Both the position numbers and the translations under genes were made by a program. Below are positions 1 to 5,364 of a stretch of DNA of 9,836 nt, in pieces. The DNA lies in the NCBI GenBank assembly GCA_946886675.1, contig CAMPIZ010000040.1:1-9836 (forward strand). Direction: 5' to 3'. Each line of letters starts with the position of its first letter. Positions within the stretch are counted from its first letter, which is position 1. This stretch comes from an uncultured Flavobacterium sp. (GTDB taxonomy: Bacteria; Bacteroidota; Bacteroidia; Flavobacteriales; Flavobacteriaceae). The notes beneath the pieces are model-generated. The model was not told the origin of the DNA. It did not search any database and was given only the letters and a program-made list of their open reading frames with translations.

Positions 1-525
1 CCTTCCTGCCAAATGGTAAACAGGATGCCTTTCGCCGCCAATAAGCCCTGCGAACCGTATAACAGTAGTTTTAAAAGAAGTATTTTTTATCAGGAGGTGC
101 TCTGTTTTTAATAACTGCCTGCCGGATTCTGTATCAGGATAAGGTATTGCATCCTCAGTAACAATTCCTTTGTTTCTTTCCCCGTAAACCGATATAGAGC
201 TGACAAAAAGTACTTTTTTAATGCCTGATGCCTCTATGTATGGTACGAGTTTATTAATTTTTTCTGTAAAATTTTCACTTTCTGCATTTCGCAACTTAGG
301 CGGTATGTCTATGATAAGTACATCACTGTTGTTAAGAAAACCTGTGATATCACCCTCCGAACCGGTTTCTTTTAATACTATATTGTAAGGTATAATATTA
401 TGATCCTGTAGCACTTTCAGCTTGTTTGCTGTAGTAACAGAACCCTTTAACTCATATCCTTTATTTATAAATGACTGAGCCAGGGGCAGCCCGAGCCACC
501 CACAGCCTAATATTGATATCTGCAT
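1..525 (-). CDS. Atypical SDR-family NAD(P)-binding protein (YeeZ-like), C-terminus cut by window edge
   Basis: The first 175 residues of a Rossmann-fold protein are present; the gene runs off the left edge. The N-terminus MQISILGCGWLG carries the dinucleotide-binding GxGxxG (G7, G9, G12). Later landmarks are a DVLIIDIPP strand (68-76), VLFVSSISVYG (105-115) and VIRFAGLIGG (155-164), the usual order in extended or atypical short-chain dehydrogenases. The catalytic YxxxK of classical SDRs is not intact: at the expected place the segment reads SGRQLLKTE, so Lys140 is present but the Tyr position is Arg136. This fits the atypical SDRs related to E. coli YeeZ, whose substrates are mostly unknown. 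The ATG overlaps the TAA of the zinc-ribbon gene by one base (TAATG), so translation is probably coupled, and it is the third gene of an operon with the acetyltransferase-nitrilase. NAD(P) binding is well supported; the reaction is not known. Confidence 0.85.
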   Translation of the reverse strand, partial: MQISILGCGWLGLPLAQSFINKGYELKGSVTTANKLKVLQDHNIIPYNIVLKETGSEGDITGFLNNSDVLIIDIPPKLRNAESENFTEKINKLVPYIEASGIKKVLFVSSISVYGERNKGIVTEDAIPYPDTESGRQLLKTEHLLIKNTSFKTTVIRFAGLIGGERHPVYHLAGR

Positions 526-881
526 TATTGTGAGACGTCTTTTTTAACCAGTATGTAATAATCGTTTTCCAGGGGCATATAACCTTGTTCATAAACAAAG
601 TAATAGGTGTTGCCGTTTTTAGTTAACAGTAAGTTTGTAAAATAATCAAAATCAAATCCTTTATCTGCAAGTTTTGCTTTTGTTGTTTTTGTTTTGCCTT
701 CAATATTTATTTCACTGAGGATACGGTAATTGCGGCGCAGTTTATTATTTACATTGCGCATGTAATTGTTAGAATCCTTGTTTATTTTGTTATTATATGC
801 ATTGCGGCAGGCATCGCTGCAAAACTTTTTGTCTTCGCGGCCTATAATTACTTCCCCGCATTCCGGACAATTTTTAGGCAT
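525..881 (-). CDS. Small zinc-ribbon protein of unknown function
   Basis: This 118-residue protein begins with a four-cysteine zinc-binding knuckle: C5-x2-C8 in NCPECGE and C21-x3-C25 in FCSDACRNAYNN. The spacing resembles treble-clef or ribbon zinc sites. It is followed by an Asn- and Arg-rich helical stretch (YMRNVNNKLRRNYRIL, 40-55) and a C-terminal alpha/beta part with KGFDFDYFTN (73-82) and YYFVYEQGYMPLENDYYILV (93-112). I recall similar short zinc-ribbon proteins, uncharacterised, as common in Bacteroidota. There is no transmembrane segment or signal peptide, so it should be cytosolic. Its ATG lies inside the end of the acetyltransferase-nitrilase gene (8-base overlap) and its stop overlaps the SDR start, so it is the middle gene of a coupled operon. 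Nucleic-acid binding is possible from the knuckle and basic segment but is inference only. Confidence 0.85.
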   Translation of the reverse strand: MPKNCPECGEVIIGREDKKFCSDACRNAYNNKINKDSNNYMRNVNNKLRRNYRILSEINIEGKTKTTKAKLADKGFDFDYFTNLLLTKNGNTYYFVYEQGYMPLENDYYILVKKDVSQ

Positions 882-2457
882 CTTTACTGGTCTTTTTTGC
901 TGTTTTAGCTTCCGTAGGTTCTGCTTTGGCAGGTGTTACACGCTTTATTTTATATAAATCGTGACGGCGGTCTTTCAGGATGCGTACACTTCCATATTCA
1001 TGGAGTTCCTTTAAAAGGTCAAGGTCAATATCCACAATAAGGGTCATCTCGGTATTTGGTGTCGTTTCTGCTTTTATACCATTTGAAGGAAAAGCAAAAT
1101 CCGAAGGTGTAAACACGGCTGTTTGTGCATACTGAATATCCATATTATTTACCCTTGGCAGGTTGCCCACACACCCGGCAATGGCCACATAGCACTCATT
1201 TTCTATCGCGCGTGCCTGTGCGCAGTGTTTAACACGGGTATAACCGTTTTGAGTATCTGTAAGGAATGGTACAAATAATATTTCCATTCCTTCGTCAGAC
1301 ATAAGCCTCGAAAGTTCCGGAAACTCTACATCATAGCATATCATAATCCCTATTTTACCACAATCGGTATCAAAGGTCTTTATTTCGCTTCCGCCCTTCA
1401 TACCCCAATAGTGAACCTCGTTTGGCGTAATGTGTATTTTAGAATACATCTCGCTGCTTCCATCCCTTTTACAAAGAAAGCCTACATTATACAGGTGTCC
1501 GTCTTCAAACAGTGGCATACTGCCGGTAATAATATTTATATTGTAGGATATAGCCATTTCCTGGAAACGCTTTTTAATAGGCTCGCAGTAGCGTGAAATC
1601 TCGCGTATGGCATCAGCTTCGCTAAGATGGTTAAAATCTGCCATAAGCGGAGCAACAAACAGTTCCGGGAAAAGTGCAAAGTCACTACCATAGCCCGATA
1701 CTGCATCTATAAAAAACTCTGCCTGCTCAAACAAAGCTTCAAGATTAGCCAGAGGGCGCATCTGCCATTGAACAAGGCCTAAGCGTACAACACTTTTTCG
1801 GGTATTAATCAGCTTCGGGCTTTTATCATAATAGATATTGTTCCATTCCATCAGTACAGCATATTCCTGCGAACTTTTATCACCTTCAAGGTAATTGCGC
1901 ATAACACGGATTACGTGAAAATCGTTACTTAACTGGAAAGATAATACTGGGTCGTGCAGCTCCTTAAGGCGTACTTTATCTATATACTGTTTTGGGTTTA
2001 GCTCTTTGGCATGTTCATTATAGTTAGGAATCCTTCCTGCAAAAATTATGGATTTAAGATTAAGTTGTTCACACAATTCTTTTCGGGCATCATATAAACG
2101 CCTTCCTAAACGCAGGCCGCGGTACTCAGGATGAATAAATACATCTATACCATAAAGTACTTCACCTTCATAATCATGTGTTTTGAAAGTAGAATTTCCT
2201 GTAATTTTATCATAGGTATGTACCGAAGTAGCCTTTTTATAGTCAACAATAAGCGACAGGGCAGACCCTACCACCTTGCCATCTACTAAAATTACAAGCT
2301 GCCCTTCGGGAAATATCTTTAAAAGTTTTTCAATGTCTTTTTCTTTCCAGTATGGTTCTTCCATGTCATTATACGCATGCTGCATGGAAATCTTTAACTG
2401 TTTGTAGTCCTCAATCTGAAGGTTGCGTAGTTCAACCTTGTTTATTTCAATCTGCAT
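874..2457 (-). CDS. Fused GNAT acetyltransferase - carbon-nitrogen hydrolase (nitrilase superfamily)
   Basis: This 527-residue two-domain cytosolic enzyme has an N-terminal GNAT acetyltransferase domain (about 8-205) with the acetyl-CoA pyrophosphate loop RGLRLG (113-118) preceded by YGIDVFIHPEY. A linker leads to a carbon-nitrogen hydrolase domain (about 223-500). The nitrilase triad is visible: Glu265 in FALFPELF, Lys340 in YSKIHITP and nucleophile Cys374 in IGIMICYDVEFPE. The same architecture defines nitrilase superfamily branch 11 (RimI-like domain fused to nitrilase), known in several bacterial phyla; the physiological substrate is not established as far as I know. The C-terminus (about 508-527) is a Lys/Ala/Thr-rich disordered tail. 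The ATG is the first in frame and lies just downstream of a candidate promoter; no Shine-Dalgarno is seen, as is normal in this phylum. It leads an operon with the zinc-ribbon and SDR genes. Both active sites look intact, so hydrolysis of an amide or nitrile linked to an acylation step is plausible but inferred. Confidence 0.95.
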   Translation of the reverse strand: MQIEINKVELRNLQIEDYKQLKISMQHAYNDMEEPYWKEKDIEKLLKIFPEGQLVILVDGKVVGSALSLIVDYKKATSVHTYDKITGNSTFKTHDYEGEVLYGIDVFIHPEYRGLRLGRRLYDARKELCEQLNLKSIIFAGRIPNYNEHAKELNPKQYIDKVRLKELHDPVLSFQLSNDFHVIRVMRNYLEGDKSSQEYAVLMEWNNIYYDKSPKLINTRKSVVRLGLVQWQMRPLANLEALFEQAEFFIDAVSGYGSDFALFPELFVAPLMADFNHLSEADAIREISRYCEPIKKRFQEMAISYNINIITGSMPLFEDGHLYNVGFLCKRDGSSEMYSKIHITPNEVHYWGMKGGSEIKTFDTDCGKIGIMICYDVEFPELSRLMSDEGMEILFVPFLTDTQNGYTRVKHCAQARAIENECYVAIAGCVGNLPRVNNMDIQYAQTAVFTPSDFAFPSNGIKAETTPNTEMTLIVDIDLDLLKELHEYGSVRILKDRRHDLYKIKRVTPAKAEPTEAKTAKKTSKDA

Positions 2458-2472
2458 ATACTTTATTTTGAG

Positions 2473-2501
2473 TAAATATACGACAATAAACCGTTTACAA
2501 A
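2473..2501 (-). promoter_or_regulatory. Candidate Bacteroidota-type promoter of the acetyltransferase-nitrilase operon
   Basis: Read on the minus strand, TTTG (bases 2501-2498) is followed after 17 bases by TATATTTA (2480-2473), which matches the phylum -7 consensus TAnnTTTG at seven of eight positions. Spacing and order fit the known -33/-7 pattern. It would give a very short leader of roughly ten bases before the ATG at 2457. The -33 element falls inside the tandem repeat at 2492-2511. It is a motif match only. Confidence 0.45.
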
Positions 2502-2511
2502 CGTTTACAAA
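2492..2511. repeat. Tandem 10-base repeat, two copies
   Basis: CGTTTACAAA occurs twice head to tail with no gap, so the copies lie one helical turn apart. They sit in the divergent region between the acetyltransferase-nitrilase operon and ssb, covering the candidate -33 element of the former. This placement would suit a regulator binding on one face of the DNA, but chance duplication in AT-rich DNA cannot be ruled out. Confidence 0.7.
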
Positions 2512-2565
2512 TAGTTATAACCGATAGTAATTAGTTAAAAACCGGTTAAAGTTTTATTGGCATCA

Positions 2566-2573
2566 CATTTTTG
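2566..2573 (+). promoter_or_regulatory. Weak candidate -7 element for ssb
   Basis: CATTTTTG matches TAnnTTTG at seven of eight positions and lies about 40 bases before the ssb start, followed by an A-rich leader (AATAATAACAACAAC) of the type used in this phylum in place of a Shine-Dalgarno. No clear TTG lies 17-23 bases upstream; instead the 8-base palindrome AACCGGTT (2540-2547) occupies that place. Confidence 0.3.
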
Positions 2574-2612
2574 CAATGAAAATAATAACAACAACATTTA
2601 AAAAGTAAAGCC

Positions 2613-2948
2613 ATGAATGCATTAAAAAACAAAGTACAGTTAATAGGTAACGCAGGCAATGATCCTGAAATTAAGATTTTTGAAGCCGGGAAAAAAAAAC
2701 TTGCCAGATTGGTGATAGCGACCAACGAAAGTTATTACAATGATAAAGGAGAAAAAATAACCGATACACAGTGGCATACGGTTACAGCTTGGGGTAAAAC
2801 AGCAGAGATTATGGAAAAATATGTAAAAAAGGGAAAGGAAATCGCTGTTGAAGGCAAGCTTACCCATAGAAGCTATGACGACAAAAACGGAGAGAAGCGT
2901 TACATAACAGAGGTTGTAGTGAGTGATGTATTACTGTTTGGTAAATAG
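2613..2948 (+). CDS. ssb: Short single-stranded DNA-binding protein
   Basis: This 111-residue protein is essentially one OB-fold. The start MNALKNKVQLIGNAGNDPEIK (4-21 especially) is the classic SSB first strand, followed by ARLVIATNESY, the highly conserved TQWHTVTAWGKTAEIMEKY and VKKGKEIAVEGKL, then the terminal RYITEVVVSDVLLFGK strand. SSBs bind single-stranded DNA, usually as tetramers, in replication, repair and recombination. The protein stops right after the OB-fold: the flexible linker and acidic DDDIPF-type tip that recruits partner proteins in standard bacterial SSBs (about 150-180 aa) is absent. It is therefore probably a short accessory SSB paralogue rather than the main replication SSB, although that cannot be settled without the rest of the genome. 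It is transcribed alone, divergent from the acetyltransferase-nitrilase operon, and ends at a hairpin. No Shine-Dalgarno is seen; the ATG follows AAAAAGTAAAGCC. Confidence 0.95.
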   Translation: MNALKNKVQLIGNAGNDPEIKIFEAGKKKLARLVIATNESYYNDKGEKITDTQWHTVTAWGKTAEIMEKYVKKGKEIAVEGKLTHRSYDDKNGEKRYITEVVVSDVLLFGK

Positions 2949-2951
2949 AAA

Positions 2952-2972
2952 GGGCGCTTTTTATAAGCGCCC
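2952..2972. terminator. Bidirectional hairpin terminator between ssb and the fasciclin gene
   Basis: GGGCGCTT (2952-2959) pairs perfectly with AAGCGCCC (2965-2972) around a 5-base loop. It begins four bases after the ssb stop and lies 28 bases beyond the end of the convergent fasciclin gene. The flanking T-run is weak on the plus strand (CTTAATC) and modest on the minus strand (TTTCTATTT), so it probably serves both convergent transcripts. Confidence 0.75.
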
Positions 2973-3000
2973 CTTAATCACAAACTAACCTAACAATTAT

Positions 3001-3984
3001 CTATAAGCCCGGTAATATAACAGTATCAATAGCATGTATAACACCGTTTGATGCCTGTACATCTGTTGCTATTATAGTACTGGTCCTGTTATTAGCATCT
3101 GTTATAGTGGCACCGCCATCAAGACTTATTGTAAAAGAATCGCCCTGAAATGTTGTAACCTCCATATTATTGGTAAGGTCTGTACTTAAAACATTTGCCC
3201 CTGTAACCACATGGTACTTTAAAGTATTTTCAAGAGTTGCCTGTGGAATGTCGGTAAGCCCGGAAAGGCTAAGCTCTGTTAACAGGCTCGCAAAAGCCGC
3301 ATTGTTTGGTGCGAAAACTGTAAACGGTGAATTATCAGTACCTGATAGTATACCTGCAAAGTCAGGTTGGTCATCTCTGGTCAAGGCCTGAACAAGGATA
3401 GAGAAATCAGCATTGGCTATAGCGTGCGATGTAACGGTAGGAAGGTCTATAACTCCATTTACAATGTGTATCACGCCATTATCAGCCATCACATCGGCTG
3501 TTGTAACCATAGCTCCTCCATTAGATGTGCCTCCGTTTAAAACTACACCATTGCCTGTATTTACAAACATACTTAAGGTGTTGGTTGAGGAAGCACTTCC
3601 CTTTGCCATCGTTTTAATATATCCGGTACTTAATGATGATGAGGTTGCAGATCCCATAATTACGTGGTTAAGGAGTACTTCTCTTAAAACTGGTACTGGC
3701 ACCTCTTCTAAAGAAGCAAAACCTTTGGCTTCAAGAAACGAAGTGAATGCCGCATTTGTAGGAGCAAAAACGGTATATGGTCCGTTGCCGTCAAGTGTTG
3801 TTGCTAAGTCAGCTTTTGTTAAGGCTTCTACTAAAATACTTAAATCATTATTGCTGGCTGCAATATCTACTATTGTATTGCTTTCAACGACCATATCGTT
3901 GTCATCGTCACTGCTGCATGAAGTAAAAGGCAGTACAAATAAAGCCAATAACCATGCTTTTCTAAGAATGTTTGTCTGTTTCAT
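3001..3984 (-). CDS. Two-domain fasciclin (FAS1) lipoprotein, probably surface exposed
   Basis: This 327-residue protein begins with a lipoprotein signal peptide: basic MKQTNILRK, hydrophobic WLLALFVLPF, then TSC with the lipidated Cys at 23. SSDDDND follows the Cys, resembling the acidic surface-export signal described for Flavobacterium lipoproteins. Two FAS1 domains follow, about 36-182 and 186-325. Each shows the H1 box (YTVFAPTNAAF at 70-80; FTVFAPNNAAF at 221-231), the central His motif (LLNHVIMG at 104-111; LKYHVVTG at 255-262) and the closing strand (NGVIHIVNGVIDLP at 169-182; NGVIHAIDTVILP at 313-325). FAS1 domains commonly mediate adhesion to matrix or other cells; a cell-surface or biofilm role is inferred. 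The gene follows the deacetylase gene on the same strand after a 92-base AT-rich gap, so it may have its own promoter. No TAnnTTTG match with a proper -33 was found there. It ends before a hairpin shared with convergent ssb. Confidence 0.93.
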   Translation of the reverse strand: MKQTNILRKAWLLALFVLPFTSCSSDDDNDMVVESNTIVDIAASNNDLSILVEALTKADLATTLDGNGPYTVFAPTNAAFTSFLEAKGFASLEEVPVPVLREVLLNHVIMGSATSSSLSTGYIKTMAKGSASSTNTLSMFVNTGNGVVLNGGTSNGGAMVTTADVMADNGVIHIVNGVIDLPTVTSHAIANADFSILVQALTRDDQPDFAGILSGTDNSPFTVFAPNNAAFASLLTELSLSGLTDIPQATLENTLKYHVVTGANVLSTDLTNNMEVTTFQGDSFTISLDGGATITDANNRTSTIIATDVQASNGVIHAIDTVILPGL

Positions 3985-4065
3985 AGTGTTTCTTGTTTAA
4001 TTTTGTGGTTTAAAAGAACTAAATTAATAAGAAACAAAATCATGTTTAAATGTTTTGTGAAAAGA

Positions 4066-4080
4066 TTAAACAATGTTTAA
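4066..4080. repeat. Short inverted repeat over the deacetylase stop codon
   Basis: TTAAAC (4066-4071) and GTTTAA (4075-4080) form a perfect 6-base inverted repeat with a 3-base spacer that includes the deacetylase stop. Two further GTTTAA copies lie at 3995-4000 and 4044-4049 in the gap upstream of the fasciclin gene. It is too weak and AT-rich for a terminator. It could be an operator for the fasciclin gene or chance in AT-rich sequence. Confidence 0.35.
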
Positions 4081-4985
4081 GTATTACAAATAATATGTTT
4101 TGCGGTTCTGTAAGTGTTTGCATGAGCATTTATTATAGTTTTAATATCAGGACTATAACCGCCACCCATACTGCACTGTACTGGTATGCCTAGCTTATGA
4201 GCAAGGCTAAAAACATACTCATCACGTTGTTTACAGCCATCAGTACTGCAGGCAAGTTTACCAAGCTTATCAGAAGCTAGTATATCTACCCCGCTGAGAT
4301 AAAAAATAAAATCAGGCTTTTCTGTTTCAATAAGTTTGGGTAAGGTTTCAGATAATATTGCCAGATATTCTGCATCACCGATATTATCCGATAGGGCAAT
4401 ATCCAGGTCTGACTTTTCTTTCTTAAAAGGGTAATTTGTTTTTCCGTGCATTGAGAAAGTAAACACATCTTTGTTTCCTTCAAATATTTCTGCCGTACCA
4501 TTACCCTGATGCACATCAAGGTCAACAATCAGCACTTTTTTTGCCAGTTTATTGTTGATAAGGTATTGTGCCGCTATAGCCTGGTCATTAAGCAGGCAAA
4601 AAGCTTCACCCCTGTCGCTATAGGCATGATGCGTACCTCCGGCAATATTGAAAGCTATACCATGCTCAAGAGCCTTATGGCACCCCCATATTGTTCCTTG
4701 CGCAATGCGCAGTTCTCTTTCAACCAGTTCTGCAGAAAGCGGAAAGCCTATTTTTCTCGCAGCCCTGGAATCGAGTGTAAGGTTAAGCAGTTCCTCTACA
4801 TATTCCTTTTTGTGTACTGACAACACATTTTGTATATCAGGTAGATTGGGCGAATAAAAATCACTTTTTACTGCTGTACCTTCATGAAGTAATTGCTGCG
4901 GGAGTAGTTCATACTTTATCATGGGGAAGCGGTGGCCTTCCGGTAACGGGTGTTTGTAAATAGGGTGGTAAGCTATTGGAAGCAT
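4077..4985 (-). CDS. Histone deacetylase family protein, class IV (HDAC11-like)
   Basis: This 302-residue protein has a single arginase/deacetylase-fold domain filling its whole length. Catalytic landmarks are the tandem His pair H119-H120 in AGGTHHAY, GEAFCLLND (126-134), the zinc-binding DLDVHQGNG (155-163, ligands Asp157 and His159), the third zinc ligand Asp234 in YLSGVDILASD, and GGGY with the transition-state Tyr277. All are intact, so it should be an active zinc hydrolase. The short length and the GVDILASDKLGKL motif resemble HDAC11-type class IV enzymes. Bacterial members act on acetylated or longer-chain acylated lysines or small amines; the substrate here is unknown. No signal peptide is seen, so it is cytosolic. 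Its ATG directly abuts the stop of the upstream membrane protein gene (TAA-ATG), pointing to coupled translation. Acetoin-utilisation AcuC-type function is less likely, because AcuC proteins are longer and no acetoin genes are nearby. Confidence 0.93.
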   Translation of the reverse strand: MLPIAYHPIYKHPLPEGHRFPMIKYELLPQQLLHEGTAVKSDFYSPNLPDIQNVLSVHKKEYVEELLNLTLDSRAARKIGFPLSAELVERELRIAQGTIWGCHKALEHGIAFNIAGGTHHAYSDRGEAFCLLNDQAIAAQYLINNKLAKKVLIVDLDVHQGNGTAEIFEGNKDVFTFSMHGKTNYPFKKEKSDLDIALSDNIGDAEYLAILSETLPKLIETEKPDFIFYLSGVDILASDKLGKLACSTDGCKQRDEYVFSLAHKLGIPVQCSMGGGYSPDIKTIINAHANTYRTAKHIICNT

Positions 4986-5300
4986 TTAATAAACAGCATA
5001 TATTTTCCAGATTAAAAACAGGGCGAGTAAGGCTGCAAGTGTGGCTGCCGCCATTTTGAAGAAATTGCTTTTGGCAGAACGTATAAAAAACAAGGACGCA
5101 AAAGCGAGCAGTATTAAAGGTAAGACAATAAGGCCCTGCAGGTTTCTTACCTGCATTGGATAATGATCCATATATGCAGTCCTTAACTGTTCGCGGTTTT
5201 CATACTCATTTGCCACATTTATCCATAAAAAAATATCAGCAAGCACAAACAATACAGCCAGCAAAGCTATAAAGACAAAAAAACCTCTGTTCCTGTTCAT
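4986..5300 (-). CDS. Small three-helix membrane protein of unknown function
   Basis: This 104-residue protein has three predicted membrane helices: about 7-29 (FFVFIALLAVLFVLADIFLW), 54-73 (LQGLIVLPLILLAFASLFFI) and 80-102 (FFKMAAATLAALLALFLIWK). The basic N-terminus MNRNR suggests an N-inside orientation with the charged loop 30-53 (NEYENREQLRTAYMDHYP) on the periplasmic side. No family was recognised. Its stop touches the start of the deacetylase gene with no intervening base, so the two are probably co-translated. It lies 64 bases downstream of metG past a hairpin, and no good promoter motif was found in that gap, so expression may rely on read-through from metG. That it is a real gene rests on the hydrophobic pattern, the tight junction with its neighbour and the absence of any competing gene. 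Confidence 0.75.
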   Translation of the reverse strand: MNRNRGFFVFIALLAVLFVLADIFLWINVANEYENREQLRTAYMDHYPMQVRNLQGLIVLPLILLAFASLFFIRSAKSNFFKMAAATLAALLALFLIWKIYAVY

Positions 5301-5316
5301 AACGGATATTTAAAAT

Positions 5317-5343
5317 AAACGGCTTCTGTTGAGGAAGCCGTTT
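5317..5343 (-). terminator. Hairpin terminator after metG
   Basis: AAACGGCTTC (5317-5326) and GAAGCCGTTT (5334-5343) pair perfectly over 10 bases around a 7-base loop. On the minus strand the stem is followed by TATTTTAAAT, a T-rich stretch. It lies 21 bases beyond the metG stop and 16 before the membrane protein gene. It should terminate or attenuate metG transcripts and so set how much of the downstream pair is made. Confidence 0.8.
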
Positions 5344-5364
5344 TGTGATTTTTGTCTTATAAAG

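Noticed and set aside
2458..2612. Small RNA or riboswitch in the divergent gap
   Set aside because: Only short repeats and promoter-like motifs are visible; no stable extended stem structure or known riboswitch core was seen.
3413..4000. 195-residue plus-strand open frame opposite the fasciclin gene
   Set aside because: It is antisense to a clearly coding lipoprotein gene with two FAS1 domains, has no recognisable domain and arises from codon composition of the true gene.
4077..4985. Acetoin-utilisation AcuC assignment for the deacetylase
   Set aside because: The length (302 aa) and motifs fit HDAC11-like class IV better, and no acetoin genes are in the window.
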